From Lojkania enalia (taxonomy: Eukaryota; Ascomycota; Dothideomycetes; Pleosporales), in contig ML986646.1 of the NCBI GenBank assembly GCA_010094045.1, forward strand, positions 128,184-192,183: 64,000 nt of DNA. Reading direction: 5' to 3'. The translations under genes and the position numbers were made by a program. Position 1 is the stretch's first letter, and every line of letters starts with the position of its first letter. Below the pieces are notes generated by a model that did not search any database, was not told the DNA's origin, and worked only from the letters and a program-made list of their open reading frames with translations. Of this stretch, positions 21,472 through 33,207 are shown in pieces.

Positions 21472-24400
21472 CTACAGGTAGAACATAGTTTCGGCAAGAT
21501 TGGCGTGGACGCCTCCATGCCACATTCCATCCGTAAATTCCACAGCACTGTCACCACCTTTGAGGACGGCGTGAAGATACCCTCTGCCTCTCTCGCAGAG
21601 AAGGTCAGCGTAGTATGCTGGAGGACAAATGCTAACAGAACGGGTCGCACGAGCGAAAGTGTAGCATAGGTTATGGGTCTATTAAAATTAGTAGTGGATA
21701 GATGCGTTTGAGTACGCGACTTACCAGGATCTGAAGCTGATCGGCTCCAAGTTTGTTCTCATCCTTTATAACGACGTAGTGGCCTGGCTTGGAGGTCCCT
21801 TGAAGGCCCTGGTGTGCGAGAAGGTAAAAGTCGAACAGTTTCTCCCCAGTGACACCGCGGTCTACAACGGTACCTGGCTTAGGGTTGCCGGTCTTCGGGT
21901 CCGCGTCGTCCAGCTTGGTCGGGTAAAACCGAGTGTGGTGCCTTTTTCCAACGACGATGATTGAGATCTTAGGGTGCTTGTTCTTATCGCCGTATATCTT
22001 GTCGAACGCCTTGACAAAAGACGTGTATTCGCTATCTAGGACAATAGAATATTGTCCTTCGGAGACACCATCTCGGTAAACTATTACCTTGGTTGGCAGA
22101 CGGTTCTGATTGCGTTTCTGCCAGAAACGGATACGCTCCTTGACCATTTCCTCGAGCTGATCCACCATCTCATTCTTTCCTTTCTGCGTTCGAATGCTCG
22201 CGGGATATTGGGAGAACATAGCATCCACCGAAGCGACAACACCGGCAATACTCGGAGATTTGTCAGAGCTTCCGGGAGAGGGGTGGGTAACATCGATTCC
22301 AAAGACAATTGTCTGATTGTCTAATGGCTTCAGCTTGTCCAACTCAAGAGAGTGGTTGACTCCTCCAAGCTTCTGGTTGAACTTCAAACAGACATTAGCG
22401 AAATACTGCATCTGGCCTTTTGGCTTGGAGAATTTGTCACCAATGTTGCAGATTGACGGAATGCCTAGCTGGATATCGCAAACATATTTGACGGAATCGT
22501 AAATAACGGCGCTGTCATTAGGCAGGATGACAAAAAGAAACTTGGGGCGTGAACTGAGGGCATTGGCTATTTGTCCACAAATCATGGTAATATTTCTGTT
22601 TGCGATATCACTCTGTCGAACGGTGATAGAGGCAGGTCTCCCGAGAGGTCGTGGACTCATTCCATAGTCTCCTAGGACTTTAGTGAATTCGTCTAAGTGA
22701 CCTTTCAGCTCTTGGTCGCCTCCGCGAACCGCTAGTCTTCCCTCTAAATTGATAACCAAACAACTCCACGAGTCAAGCTTCTTCACGCGACAGAACGGTT
22801 GCGACCCGATCTGTCTTGTGTCCAAATTCCAAGCCCCATTTTGCGGAGTAAGAGCTTTGGTCCTATACTTGAGTGGTGGGGCCGGCAAAATACGGGCCTG
22901 GACTGTGAGAAGAGTTGGAAGCACCTGAATTCCAAACTTTTTCGAGTTGGCGTCCAGCCCAGCACCCAATTTAGTAATTTGCAGACCATCATTCATAATG
23001 GACTCGGCGTTCTGCAATGGTCGCCGGGCAGCAAATGCGATCATCTCTCGCGTCTGGTCACCCTGAAGCAGGCGTTTCGCCACCTGACCCGGCAGTACTC
23101 TACAGAGTTCGACAGGGATATATTTGGGATTACCCTGCGTGCCACAATCGACAACTGCGCCTTGGGGATTTCTAAGAATATTTGGACCATAGTTCCTTTT
23201 GAAATGATCTTCAACAGTGATTTCAGGGCCACCTCCAATTGTAATGCGGGTATTTCGGGGGCTTCGGTGCTTCCCTGCTCCCGCATCCCAGGGCAAATTC
23301 AAAATGGTATGGACCTTTCGTTTGAAAATGGGCTGGCCTTTCTTGTCTTTCATAACCTTGCCGTTGTCGTCCTTTTTAGGAATATAATTAGTTTCGATTC
23401 GGAGCATTTTGACGAAATTACTAAGCCTTCGGTACTGTTCCGCATTTTGAGGGGGGCCTCGGGGACTAAGTTCCCTTAACAGATCCGATAAAGGCCCATC
23501 CTTGTAGAATGCTGCTGCGGAGACATTGATGTTGACAAGGATGCGACCTACGCTGGTCCGCACGCTGGAGAAGTACCCGCGGAGGGCTTGAAGACCAAGA
23601 CCAAGGTTTGCAAATACTGTGCGAGGATGAGGTGTAAATGGGTAATAGCGATTTTGGCCCACCGTTGCAATCTGCGTGTCCGTACTCGGTCCGTAAGCCA
23701 GAACAATGTTTAAAGTTTGGATAGCTTCAAGCTTCAATGGATAGGTTGCTGAGGACGAAACATCCGTCATTAGTTCCTTCAAAGAGATAGTCCCAAGCTT
23801 TTCGACTCGAATTTTCACAGTGTTCCTCTTTCGAGCGGCTGTCCGCTGTGCTGGCTCTCCCGCAGATTGTTGAGGTAAGGGCTCCCCATCTTGAGGAAAC
23901 CACTCTATGTCGAATTCACGCCTTGAACCGCCGAGATTAACATCTTCTGCAAAGATTAGGACTTGCGCCCAGTCGCTCGCTACGGTATGTTTGGCAAAGA
24001 TAGGATCCTTTAGCAGAAGCTGGATCAACGTCTTCTTTTTTGGCTTGGGTAGATTATTGTTCGAAAAGGACACGCTATAACGATGAAAAACCGTGTCCGG
24101 CTTCAGTCCCTTCAGATGGAAGTAGTTGGCCCAGAGGACGATAGGCTTTCCCGCAACACCATAGCCCGGCCTGCTAGGCAGGCGATCTGCCACTGAAAGC
24201 TTTGAGAAGGCTGAAGACAGGTCTTTGACCATCGAGCTCTCCAACTTCTGGATATTCGCATCGGGCTGGGGGAAGACGCCATTCCTGCAAGTACAAAGGT
24301 CAGCATCTTGATAAACATTTGCAAGCCGCCTATCTTACCCGTATATTTGCACAGGTTGCGGCTGAAATCCACCGCGACCACCTCCTCCGCCACGGGAACC

Positions 24401-24535
24401 GCCTCCACCTCGGTCTGATCCCCCTCTTCCACCGAATCCGCCTCGTCCACCCCGAAAGTCGCCTCCTCCGCGATCCGACCCACCACCTCTCCCTCCTCTT
24501 CCTCCGCCTCCACGGCCACGTCCGCGGTCAGCCAT
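21472..24535 (-). CDS. Argonaute (QDE-2/AGO1-like) with RGG-rich N-terminus
   Basis: Three exons (minus: 24535-24339, 24284-21725, 21678-21472) encode about 987 residues, all in frame. Residues 1-60 are almost only Arg, Gly, Asp and Ser (RGG box), then the N, PAZ, MID and PIWI regions follow. PIWI has the slicer tetrad by spacing: Asp in FGIDVTHPSPGS (about 730), Glu in KNEMVDQL (about 771), Asp in YRDGVSEGQY (about 804) and His in GGVHANLAETMFYL (about 977). The protein should be a catalytically competent small-RNA-guided nuclease acting in RNA silencing (quelling type). The final intron (21724-21679) is needed to add the conserved end with SICPPAYYADLLCERGR. The RGG repeats may bind RNA or be methylated on arginine. 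The genomic setting shows no Dicer or RNA-dependent RNA polymerase nearby. Confidence 0.95.
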
Positions 24536-26226
24536 ATCTTTCAATAAAGCTTTCCGATGACTCTAGGTAAAGTCCCGTAAATTTTGAATGGGCATTTAAA
24601 TGTAAGAGCGATCAGATTCAACAACCTTAGCAATGTTATTCGACTTTTAAGCGAGTTACTACGTAGAGAAGTGATAGATAGAACAATAATTCGGTACATA
24701 GTAGATAAAACATGAACAATCGATATCCGTACATCACAAGTTCATTAAACGAAAAGATCATATAAGCCAGACATGTACAAAATGAGACAGGATGTATGTT
24801 AGACGGAAACCGAGTCGATGAAATTGAAACGAAGGATTAGAATCACTTACCTATCAAGTCTAGCGGGACCGGTGATCCAACGATCCTAGAATCGTGGCGT
24901 AAAGCGGATATATTGCATCTGAGATATAGTATGATCTACCCGAAGTGCCAGCAAGCCAGATGGTCAGGGTGAGGGTTGTATACAAGAGACAAGATGAATA
25001 TCTAATCTGTAAAAAGGCCTGCTAGATTCCAAAACACGGTTATAGATGGAAGAAGGGCGAAGGAAAGTAAAGCAGAAGCAAGGTGAGGTACAGTTTGTGC
25101 CTGAGGGCGCTAAGACGAGGTTGACGCGTGAAGTCTCAGCCGCGGATGCGGGTAGTCACGTTTCTACAGGGGTTTTGCGTCTGGCGGTGTGCGGGGCAAA
25201 GAGCAGGACAGGTAGCGTAGCTAGCAACAGCGAGGCCTGCTAACGCTTCAAAGAGGTCTCCTTTCTTGTTGAATAGAAGTGTCTCTCCGAAGAGAAGGGT
25301 CAGAGAAGGAGGGAAGTCGGAAGCCAAATATATACGCGTTCTCTAATACCTCAACGGCGCTTCGAGCTAATAAACGTCAAGAGGGTAGCTCGGACTTTTC
25401 AGGAATGCTGCATCACGTTGCAGCGGATCCACTCCCAAAGAATCCGTGGACTCTGACTCGCTATACAAATAAGAATGTCATATGTCAACTTATCCACCCA
25501 GCCACGACCCGACTGCGTCCCCGGTTGCTGAAAGCTGCTGCCTGGCGTGCGACACTATCTCGAATGGAATTGGGTGGACGAGAGCGGTCGATTGCCTGGC
25601 CCTGTTGCATCTTCTCGTCAGCCGCCGTGCCGGCCCCAATCTGGGGGTCAAAATAGACCAATCGCGCCATTCGTGGGGACGAGCGGCACAGCAATGGCGA
25701 CATGGACGCGTGAAGCACCTAGAAGTGCGGAGGCCGATGATTGAGGTAGAGAAAACCCCTTCTGCGGTTCACTCGATTTTGGACAATGAAACATAAATTA
25801 TAGCTAAGTTTTATTGGTCGCTCGTCTTCTCTCTCCTGCACGGAACATCAGATGATCCAGCAGACGACCAGTGCTGGCTTCGAAAGAGCCTTTTTGAATT
25901 TCACAGTGCCGCACGCACCCATCCACACATCGTACCATCTGGCAACTTGGCGCAGGACGTTGTTGTTTGCTGGCAAGCTCAGCCTACGCATCATATGACT
26001 AGAGCTCTCGAACTGGCAATTTAAAGTGCAAAGTCCCGTCATATAGACTCGCAAGGCCAATAACGATAACAAGAAGGCGGGGATCCTCGCAAATACAGTG
26101 CTGACCACCCTACTCCTCAACGTATACATATCGATCGATAAAGATCCGCACTACCTTCTTTCAGACGTTTGGGTCTCTGTGTTAGCCATTGGTCTATTAG
26201 TCAATACTCATATCGATCTCTCAAGT
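24536..26226. other. Intergenic region upstream of the Argonaute gene
   Basis: This holds the promoter and leader of the Argonaute gene (minus) and the 3' end of the zinc-finger gene (minus). Open frames of up to 125 codons around 25.3-25.8 kb lie on both strands, overlap each other and have no recognisable domain. I see no supported gene. Confidence 0.5.
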
Positions 26227-27236
26227 CTATGTCTGAGGATGCTGCTGCCTCAAGTGGCGAAGATAGTTGTCACGCCTTGTAAAGCCCTTTCGTGCAGCAG
26301 GGCACTCTCTATGTTCACAGTAGAAGAACAGTCCCGTGCGGATCTGAATGCCGGGAGAGGAAATGATCTCGTGTGTATGCATGTGGCGTCTCAGGTCCCG
26401 AGCATGCTTGAACGAACGCTTACAGGAATGGCATTTATGAGACCTAAGGTGCTCCTTCGCGTGTTTGCTATGTGGGATATCAGAATGATATGTATTAGGT
26501 TAACATACGACTTACTCATAGTATTTCCGGTGAGTGAAAGTGGAGTTGCAATCCCCGCACTTTAGCAATTCACCCAAAGGTGAGGGGGTCGCAGCATTTG
26601 AGCTTCGCGATGACGTTCCGCTTTCACCTATGTACATGTCGCTCATGAGCTGTCCCATGGAAAGCCGATTCGATGCTAGAAAATGCCCATTGCTTGTCTC
26701 TGATAGAGATGCATGGGTAACTTCTGGGGCTGATAGCTGGATCATTTCATTGGTCTCATCGCTCTGCAATTCAAATGAATCCGTGGTCGAGAGCTTCACT
26801 ATGTTAGATATACTAATTTAGATATCTAGGAAAAAGAATACTTACATTGAAATTAGCGAGTTGAAGTTCCCCTGGTAACGGACAAATAGCTGCTTCGAGG
26901 GTATTCACGGTGTCTGTCAGGAGATTTGGGCCTCCGTACAGCCCAGAGGTGTTCCATGCATTTGGCGAGGCACTATCTATTCCAATTCCAATTTCCGGTG
27001 CGATTTGTGATGTAGAATGGGCGCTAGTGTGGCTTAGCACATGCTCGTTCCTCCACGCTATGTCGTGCTGAAGCCACGGGGATCAAAGGTGTTATTTCTG
27101 AGGATATTTGTTTGGGCTCTGTGCGAATAGATTCTAATATAGGTGTATTATCCATCCAACAGGACCCATTGGTGTTGCCGAGATGCCCGGGGTTAGGTGA
27201 TATATAAGAAGTAAAACCCAAGTAATCCGAGGCCAT
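26227..27236 (-). CDS. C2H2 zinc-finger protein, probable transcription factor; 5' part needs a frameshift or unseen intron
   Basis: The 3' part is well supported: exon 26793-26516 joined to 26467-26227 gives three C2H2-type fingers. These are CGDCNSTFTHRKYYDKHAKEH, split by the intron; then CHSCKRSFKHARDLRRHMHTH; then a fungal-type finger beginning FYCEHRECPAARKGF and ending NYLRHLRQQH. Upstream, exon 27085 or so to 26846 joins in phase through an intron at 26845-26794. The first segment begins MASDYLGFTSY at 27236 and ends in a different frame. The two frames meet at a C run (27078-27081 on the plus strand) where removing one base would make LIPWLQHDIAWRNEH continuous. No GT-AG intron with matching phase was found. 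The product would be about 320 residues with fingers at the C-terminus, typical of sequence-specific DNA-binding regulators. Target unknown. Confidence 0.7.
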
Positions 27237-28170
27237 AAAAAGTTAAGTGCAAGGAAACAGTGTAGCAGCAGAATTTGATAATTTTCACAAGTGTCAACAA
27301 TGATTTGCATATTTCATCTCGATAGTATTAGGTACCAGATGGTGTAAGATGTAATCCATATGTATAAAGTAGTCTTAAAGCGGCCCATGTGCCTCACATA
27401 GCTGGTGCTTTGACCGAAGCGCCACAGGCAAGGATAAGCCTCACTCACATTTTGATCAGCCTCGAAGCTTCAAGGCCTCTCGGAGGCATCTCAGCCACGG
27501 CAAACACAGTAGAGGCTTGGATGATAGCCTAAAGCAATTTGCAGGAAAGATCCTTGCTGATTGACAGCGATACATAACATTCCCAGTTTGGGTTAGCATT
27601 CTCAAAGGTGAAAATATCCTGAACGGATGAGTAGCATGCTTCCTAAGCAAGTATATCGGAGAGTTATATAGTTCCTACACCTGCTGCTAGCATACTCGCC
27701 ATATGTGGTGGTGAAACTTCGATAGCTGTACCAAATTCCCGAAAATTAGATTAGTACCATAACAGCCGCTACCTATATGTTACCTAGAGATAGACTCCTT
27801 TGGGGTGGAAGACAAGAAGCTATCTTAATAAGGAGAGAACGAGTATTTATGTGGCTTTAGTGGTTTGGAGTGGTTTGGAGTGGTTGGCATTAGCAGATAG
27901 TGTCGCGACGAAGGCGAGAAATTTCGCGGATGTGGATCGAGTTTTATAACTTCACTCTCCTGAGGCCTACCATAAACGCTGCCACACACTAAAAAAATTC
28001 TTAATCTAGCGACTCAACACTTGATGCACTAGCCATTTTCTGGCCCTGAAGAAGGCAGAATTGCGCTAATAGGGATTTCCACTGCGTTGGATAAGCTAGA
28101 AGAGGTAGTACATGTTAATCGATTGGCCAATATCAATATCCGCCTCACCGGAAAGTAATTTGCTGACCAC

Positions 28171-28227
28171 GCCCTCCTAGAGCCGGAGGGCCTCTAAGAG
28201 GCTAATGTTGGCTCGCCTCTTGGAGGC
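28171..28227. repeat. Cluster of GC-rich inverted repeats
   Basis: Three short hairpin-forming units follow each other: GCCCTCC ... GGAGGGC (28171-28191, 7-bp stem), the palindrome GCCTCTAAGAGGC (28190-28202), and GCCTCTTGGAGGC (28215-28227), which is near-complementary to the previous unit. The surrounding DNA is A+T-rich and has no gene. Confidence 0.7.
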
Positions 28228-28858
28228 GCAATGCCTAACCTATCAGGCGGCCGGTGGCTTGAAATTTTATCTAGAAATAAGGAGCGCGCCTCAGGGAGGT
28301 TCAACTCAGCCACAACGAGGTTGACATGTCAGATAGATTGAAGAGTCGAGAAGTGGGTAAAGTATCCAATGCAAGATAAAGTGACCAATGCCATGTAACT
28401 AAGGGGTGTGGAATATAGAAGTTGGAGCCTTAGGCATGTTTTACCAGTGATCGGTCTTTGTAGCTTCATCAGACACTTTTGTTAACAGCCCAAGGCACTC
28501 CATACTCGGGTTCGAAAAAAGATCATTATCTTTATCTAAATGAAGAGGATGAGTGCTTGTCCTTACATTTAGTCTAATGGACTAAGACATCTTGCACTAC
28601 GAATTTGACAGCTAGTCAATTACTAGCCGACGTTGTCGTTGACTGGCGAACTGCATATTTTCGACTCTCAACGCCTAGTCAGATTAGGAAATTTTGGACT
28701 GTAAAAGACTAGCCTAAAAAAAAAAAAAATACCATTATTGGCCTATTTAACATGTTATAGTAGCCTCGACATTGTGGAAAGGAATCTAGTATTAATATCT
28801 TTCGCTCAAAATATGGAGAATTCAGATGAGTATTAAGGTGACCTGGAGGGGGGAAGGT

Positions 28859-28876
28859 GGGGCGGGGCGGGGCGGG
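28859..28876 (+). other. Canonical G-quadruplex motif
   Basis: Three GGGG runs and one GGG run are separated by single C bases (28859-28862, 28864-28867, 28869-28872, 28874-28876). This fits the strictest G-quadruplex rule with one-base loops and should fold stably as single-stranded DNA or RNA. It lies about 500 bases beyond the stop codon of the secreted-protein gene, in gene-free DNA. Confidence 0.85.
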
Positions 28877-29365
28877 TGTGGTTAGGTTCTTTTTCGTTTT
28901 GGGGTTTGAATGGCAGCTGGAACTTGTTTTCAGATGGCCCTGCAAACCTGCTGGGCGCGTTTTATAGAAACGAATGGGACATTTGGAAACTTTAGAACCA
29001 TAATTTTAAATTGGATTTTCTTCCTAATACCATCATACCGAAGTATAGGGAGTAGACAACGCCGAGATGGCGTCTATTTCTTGATTATAGCGACTCGGAC
29101 GCTATGTCATGAAGGGAGTTCAATGCTGGGTCTTCCATGTCACTTATATATTTTCGCTTCGGTCTAAAGATATCAAACAAAGACAACTTCCGCTCAAGTA
29201 GAAACGCCTGAAAATGCAGAAAAGATGTGGGTACGTGCTACAAGAAGGAACGAGAAAAAGTGAAAGAGAACAAGAATGCGCAGTAGAGCAAGCCCTTAGA
29301 ATGTGTCGATCCAAAAGTAGGACTCGCCCCAACCATCTAAAAAGCCATCCCTTAATCCCTAGTAT

Positions 29366-30090
29366 TTAATTGGGGTAATGGTTTTCAGTCCATTCCTCGT
29401 ACCCCATATCATGGCAGTCTTCATTGTAACCACACCAATACCCCTTCACATGCTCATCACTCAGTGGGCTTGTGACTCTTATATCTCTGCTTTCAGACTT
29501 CCCGCCGCAACGCGGATTCATAGGATAATCGATGTTCTTGACGGTGTACGCTGTGTGCCCTTTGTACGCCCAAATGCACACTTTTTTGTGTCCCTTCTCT
29601 GAGTCTCCGGTGCATTCATAGTTGTTCCCGGTAGAGTATGATGCGCTGACACTGAATCCGCCAGTAACCCAGCGATTGAGTGGCATGGAAGCATCAAACC
29701 CGAGTGTGTATGACGTAGAGGTTGAGATACCGGCCATACACTGGCCTCCATTGCACCATATGGGTTGCTACAAGATAGAGTTGGTTATTCATTCGATGAC
29801 AGACGAAATGGGGGCATAAAGCTTACACTAATTTGCTTCCAGCGTGTCCAATCCTTTGGAGAGCCGTTGCCGACTGTCGCCGTTTCGTAAACCCTGTCGG
29901 CGCAGTTGGGGGGGTCAAACGGATCAAACTGTCTTGCGCGCAATTCCGCTTTCGTAATGTTTATAGACTCAGGAAATTTGCCCTCGAAGTTAGGCCGTGG
30001 GAGGTTTTCACCGACATTGCCACCGGTAGGTAAGGCGGAGGTATAAGAAGGGAGGGCGATAGCTGCTACGAAGAGAATAAAAGAACGCAT
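29366..30090 (-). CDS. Small secreted protein with eight cysteines, unknown function
   Basis: Two exons (minus: 30090-29827 and 29767-29366) give about 221 residues. The N-terminus MRSFILFVAAIALPSYTSA is a clear signal peptide, probably cut before LPTG. The mature protein has eight Cys, enough for four disulfides, grouped in the second half with WCNGGQC near its start and YWCGYNEDC near its end. The middle is rich in Ser, Thr, Tyr and Gly (SYTLGF, VSASYSTGNNYEC), suggesting beta strands. The intron (59 bases) is in phase and its junction gives KQISQPIWCNGG. I do not recognise the family. Size, cysteines and the gene-poor, A+T-rich neighbourhood are typical of secreted proteins that act outside the cell (for example effector-like or antimicrobial proteins), but no activity can be read from the sequence. 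Confidence 0.85.
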
Positions 30091-32143
30091 TGTGATTCAG
30101 CTGCAAGGAATCTTTGAAATGCAAAAAGAATAGTCGATAAGTTGGCGAATTGAAATATCGAAAATCGTAAAGACTGTATTTGTTTGGTTTTGCTTTTAAA
30201 TATGAATTGTGAGATGGTTGGCTAGATCTATTGCTTGAATGCTTCATACTGAGCGACTCTTAGCATTTATACACTATTCTCTACGCCTTACTTCTCTTCG
30301 ATATCTAGAATTTCCACAACATTCACCGTCTCATCGCTAACGCCGAAAGGCTGAGCGCTGCATCATCGCCAAAACATTTGAGAGTGTTTAGCGCTATTAC
30401 ACGATCTTTCAGCCGCCGAGGGTGTTGATGGCACTAAGTGTGTGTATTAGCGAGTGGCAGTGTAGGCGTAGTGGGGTTGTACGCGGTGCCGCTTAACTGT
30501 ACTCGGAAGCGTTGAGCCCGTGACGTCGCCATCGCCGTATCCGAATACACTGTATCCAAGCTGGCAGCGGTGAGGAAATACATGCTGGAAAATATTCGAT
30601 CCCAAATGCGGTTGTTACGCAACGAATCGAAGTGAAATGAGTTGGCTCACTTCGTGCTGCTCCGAGCTCGAACATGTGCTCTCTTTTTTGAAATCTGCGG
30701 TGTGGAAATTGGTGAGAGATTAAACAGGTCCTCTTCTTGGGCAAGCACAATTCATACCATCGTAATGCGATACATCCTACTTAAATGAATAAGGTAGTCG
30801 AATGCTATTGGAAGATATTACCAATGTGGGAGGCCACCACGAAACACATCTCGCTTGAAATTCGTCGGTCAATTAAAATTACACCAAGAGAGGCTCTTTG
30901 TTAACACATCTGAATCTCGATCATGCTATTTGGAGAAATTCGGATATGATCCGCTTAGCTGACAAGTTTTAGCTTGAATACTATTGCTACATTTAATAGG
31001 GACTGGCACTCCCATTCTGGAGTCTCCTAACGACGTCATTGCCTTTCGTACAAAATCCTTGATTCGCGCACCATTCATAGAGCCACACTATAGTGGGATG
31101 TGTCGCCTTGGTTATTTTATGGGTTAGAGGCGCTCCTTACTGGTATCATCAAATCAATTCACGTTTAAACCTTTAGCTTAGTGATGCAGAAGTAGGCCTA
31201 TCCAACATTTCATCGAGAAATACTGCTCATTTGAGACATTTAAGCAATCTTCTATTGTTTTTGTGGACTGTCCGGTAGTACCCTGAATTTTCCGTATGTT
31301 TCAGAACCAGTGTTCTTCTCTGGCGACCAAATTCTGTACATTACACCGAGGGAGATTTCTGAGACCCACCGTTTTCGACATTCGTGCTGAAGTTAGCGGA
31401 ATAAATAGCAACGGATTTTTCCAAGAGAGCTCTTAACGCCAAGACATCTGAGTATGGACACAATTCTCTCCCGGTATCCTCCGTTTACGTCGCAATTGGG
31501 CTTCAAGAGGGCCCCGTCTGTCTAGCAAAGACACGAAACTGGAAACTATAATTCCGGCTAATATTGTCATCCTTTTGGAATGAGGAGGGCAATGGTCACC
31601 AAAAGCCTGGACGCGTAGATATGCAAGTTATCGATGATTTGGGGAATAGGAAAGCTGAGAGCTGCAAACGGTATGAAAACTACTGCCTTCATGCTCCCTT
31701 GTCGTTTACCTCCATCTTAGGAAGTTTGTCCATAGGTTCTGGTGGACCGAATAGGGAAAGAGATCTACCACAGATTAATTTGATTTCTCCGCTGTGCGAG
31801 TAATAGGCATTGTCTAGAAATTAGTTTGTCTAGCCTTTCGTGAGCAATCTATAGGCAAACTTCCATATATTCCTAAGACTTCTGTTGTATGTACTACTAC
31901 GTAAGAATTCTTTCCTAAATCTTCAACAATTTCTTTTCTACTTTCTGCCCCCTCAGCTTGTTTGGCTCTCCTGCTCTTGTAGTGAAGGTGTTGCCATCAC
32001 ATCGTCTGAATACGTTCGAACTCAATAATTTCGTGATATCAATATATTACCACCTTATCAACTCTTTACGCAATTTAGAGCGTATAGAATCGTGGCGACG
32101 TCGTCGTTGTCATCGTCGTCGTCGAAGAATTGTAAATCTTAGC
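30091..32143. other. Gene-poor A+T-rich region
   Basis: No credible gene is visible over 2 kb. Frames are short and show no domain. The left end should be the promoter of the secreted-protein gene. Just before 32144 a CGT/CGTC-rich tract (about 32092-32130) lies in the leader of the next gene. Confidence 0.5.
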
Positions 32144-32860
32144 ATGGTCCGCTTTAAGAAGGCTATCACCAGCCCCGCTGGTCCAGCGAATACTGTTTTC
32201 ACTACGCAGCCTCTAGTAGCGGCGCATATCGCTGATGCCACTCATGTACAACGGACGCCGCTACTAAGATCCCAGTCTTCGCTGCCCCCTCAACTAATGA
32301 CAGGTACTCGTGCCACTTCCTCATCCAAGACATCTTCACTACAGAGAAATACATTTACGATGCCTTCATGCCACATGTCGACCCATACAGCCACTGTCTC
32401 ACCAAAAACCAAGGCCCTAGAAATCAAAAACCAAAAAGGGAAGCAACGACCTAAATCAAAAACAAAGAACGAGCCCAGTGGCAGTATAATACAAAGCGTT
32501 TCATCAAACTCGAAAACACCTGTTAGACGTGCGAGGCCGGGCATGAAGACATCAAGTAAAACAGCGCCGAGAGGGATTCCCACAATGAAAGATGGCAAGC
32601 CTTATGAAGATACAACTGACTCGGATGTTCCACTCATACCGCTAAAGAGGAAGAAAACATTATCGAAAAGCCCAAACACTATTGAAGGAATATCGGACCC
32701 TGCACGAGACAAATTGGATATGAAGAATGATATGGTAGAGCAACTGAAACTGCGAGGATACACACTAATTCACGAATTGGGTGAAGTGAAGGACTGGTTA
32801 GAGGAAAAGGGAATTTATGAAGGTAAAGGCATTGACGGCTGTCCGATAAAATTAAGTTGA
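32144..32860 (+). CDS. Hypothetical basic, low-complexity protein
   Basis: I do not recognise this protein. From ATG 32144 (MVRFKKAITSPAG) an uninterrupted frame encodes 238 residues. The frame is open back to 31958, but that extension is coded by an Arg-rich repeat and reads like leader. The first 150 residues are rich in Ser, Thr, Lys and Pro and likely disordered; KPYEDTTDSDVPLIPLKRKK follows. The last 55 residues are different: charged and helical (DMVEQLKLRGYTLIHELGEVKDWLEEKGIYEGKG), which looks like a small folded domain. A nuclear role would fit the basic tail-like composition but is only a guess. No intron is evident. It lies upstream of and parallel to the uS7m gene. Confidence 0.6.
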   Translation: MVRFKKAITSPAGPANTVFTTQPLVAAHIADATHVQRTPLLRSQSSLPPQLMTGTRATSSSKTSSLQRNTFTMPSCHMSTHTATVSPKTKALEIKNQKGKQRPKSKTKNEPSGSIIQSVSSNSKTPVRRARPGMKTSSKTAPRGIPTMKDGKPYEDTTDSDVPLIPLKRKKTLSKSPNTIEGISDPARDKLDMKNDMVEQLKLRGYTLIHELGEVKDWLEEKGIYEGKGIDGCPIKLS

Positions 32861-33207
32861 CAAATATATCTAACAGATGCCCCACCCTATATCAAGGAGG
32901 TCCTTGAGCAAGAATATTTTGGGTTTTAAGTTCGATTTACTCAGGTGTGCTCTGCAAAATAAATTTCAGGAACCCTGAATAAAAACATTCAAATCGTTAG
33001 GGGTTTATTATTGCGGATGTTGCAGTGAATATAAATCAATTAGTTGGGTGGTCGAGGTTAGGATGAACATATTGTTGGTAATATAAAAAGTTTGGGGCAC
33101 TTGAATACACGTGACATTTCCTGCCTCGGATTAGCGCCGTTTTCGAGAATCGGAGGTTGAACATGCCCAGCGGCACCTCCAGATTCGCCCACAGTGGCAC
33201 ATCAACC
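32861..33207. other. Short intergenic region
   Basis: It separates the hypothetical gene and the uS7m gene, both on the plus strand. An in-frame upstream ATG for uS7m exists at 33163. Nothing else is recognisable. Confidence 0.5.

Larger units (their letters stand above)
27237..29365. other. Gene-poor region with GC hairpins and a G-quadruplex motif
   Basis: No gene is recognisable over 2.1 kb. Structures seen: a 10-bp tandem repeat (TGGTTTGGAG) at 27861-27880; three adjacent GC-rich inverted repeats at 28171-28227; an A run at about 28717-28729; and a perfect G-quadruplex motif at 28859-28876. The first few hundred bases are likely the promoter of the zinc-finger gene. Confidence 0.55.

Noticed and set aside
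22799..23479. 226-codon open frame on the plus strand
   Set aside because: It lies wholly antisense to the conserved Argonaute coding exon and has no domain, so it is a shadow of that gene's codon use.
25279..25800. Open frames of up to 125 codons on both strands
   Set aside because: They overlap in several frames, with no domain, no good splice signals and no signal peptide.
31564..31803. 79-codon plus-strand frame
   Set aside because: It has no recognisable feature and lies isolated in A+T-rich DNA; a chance frame is more likely.
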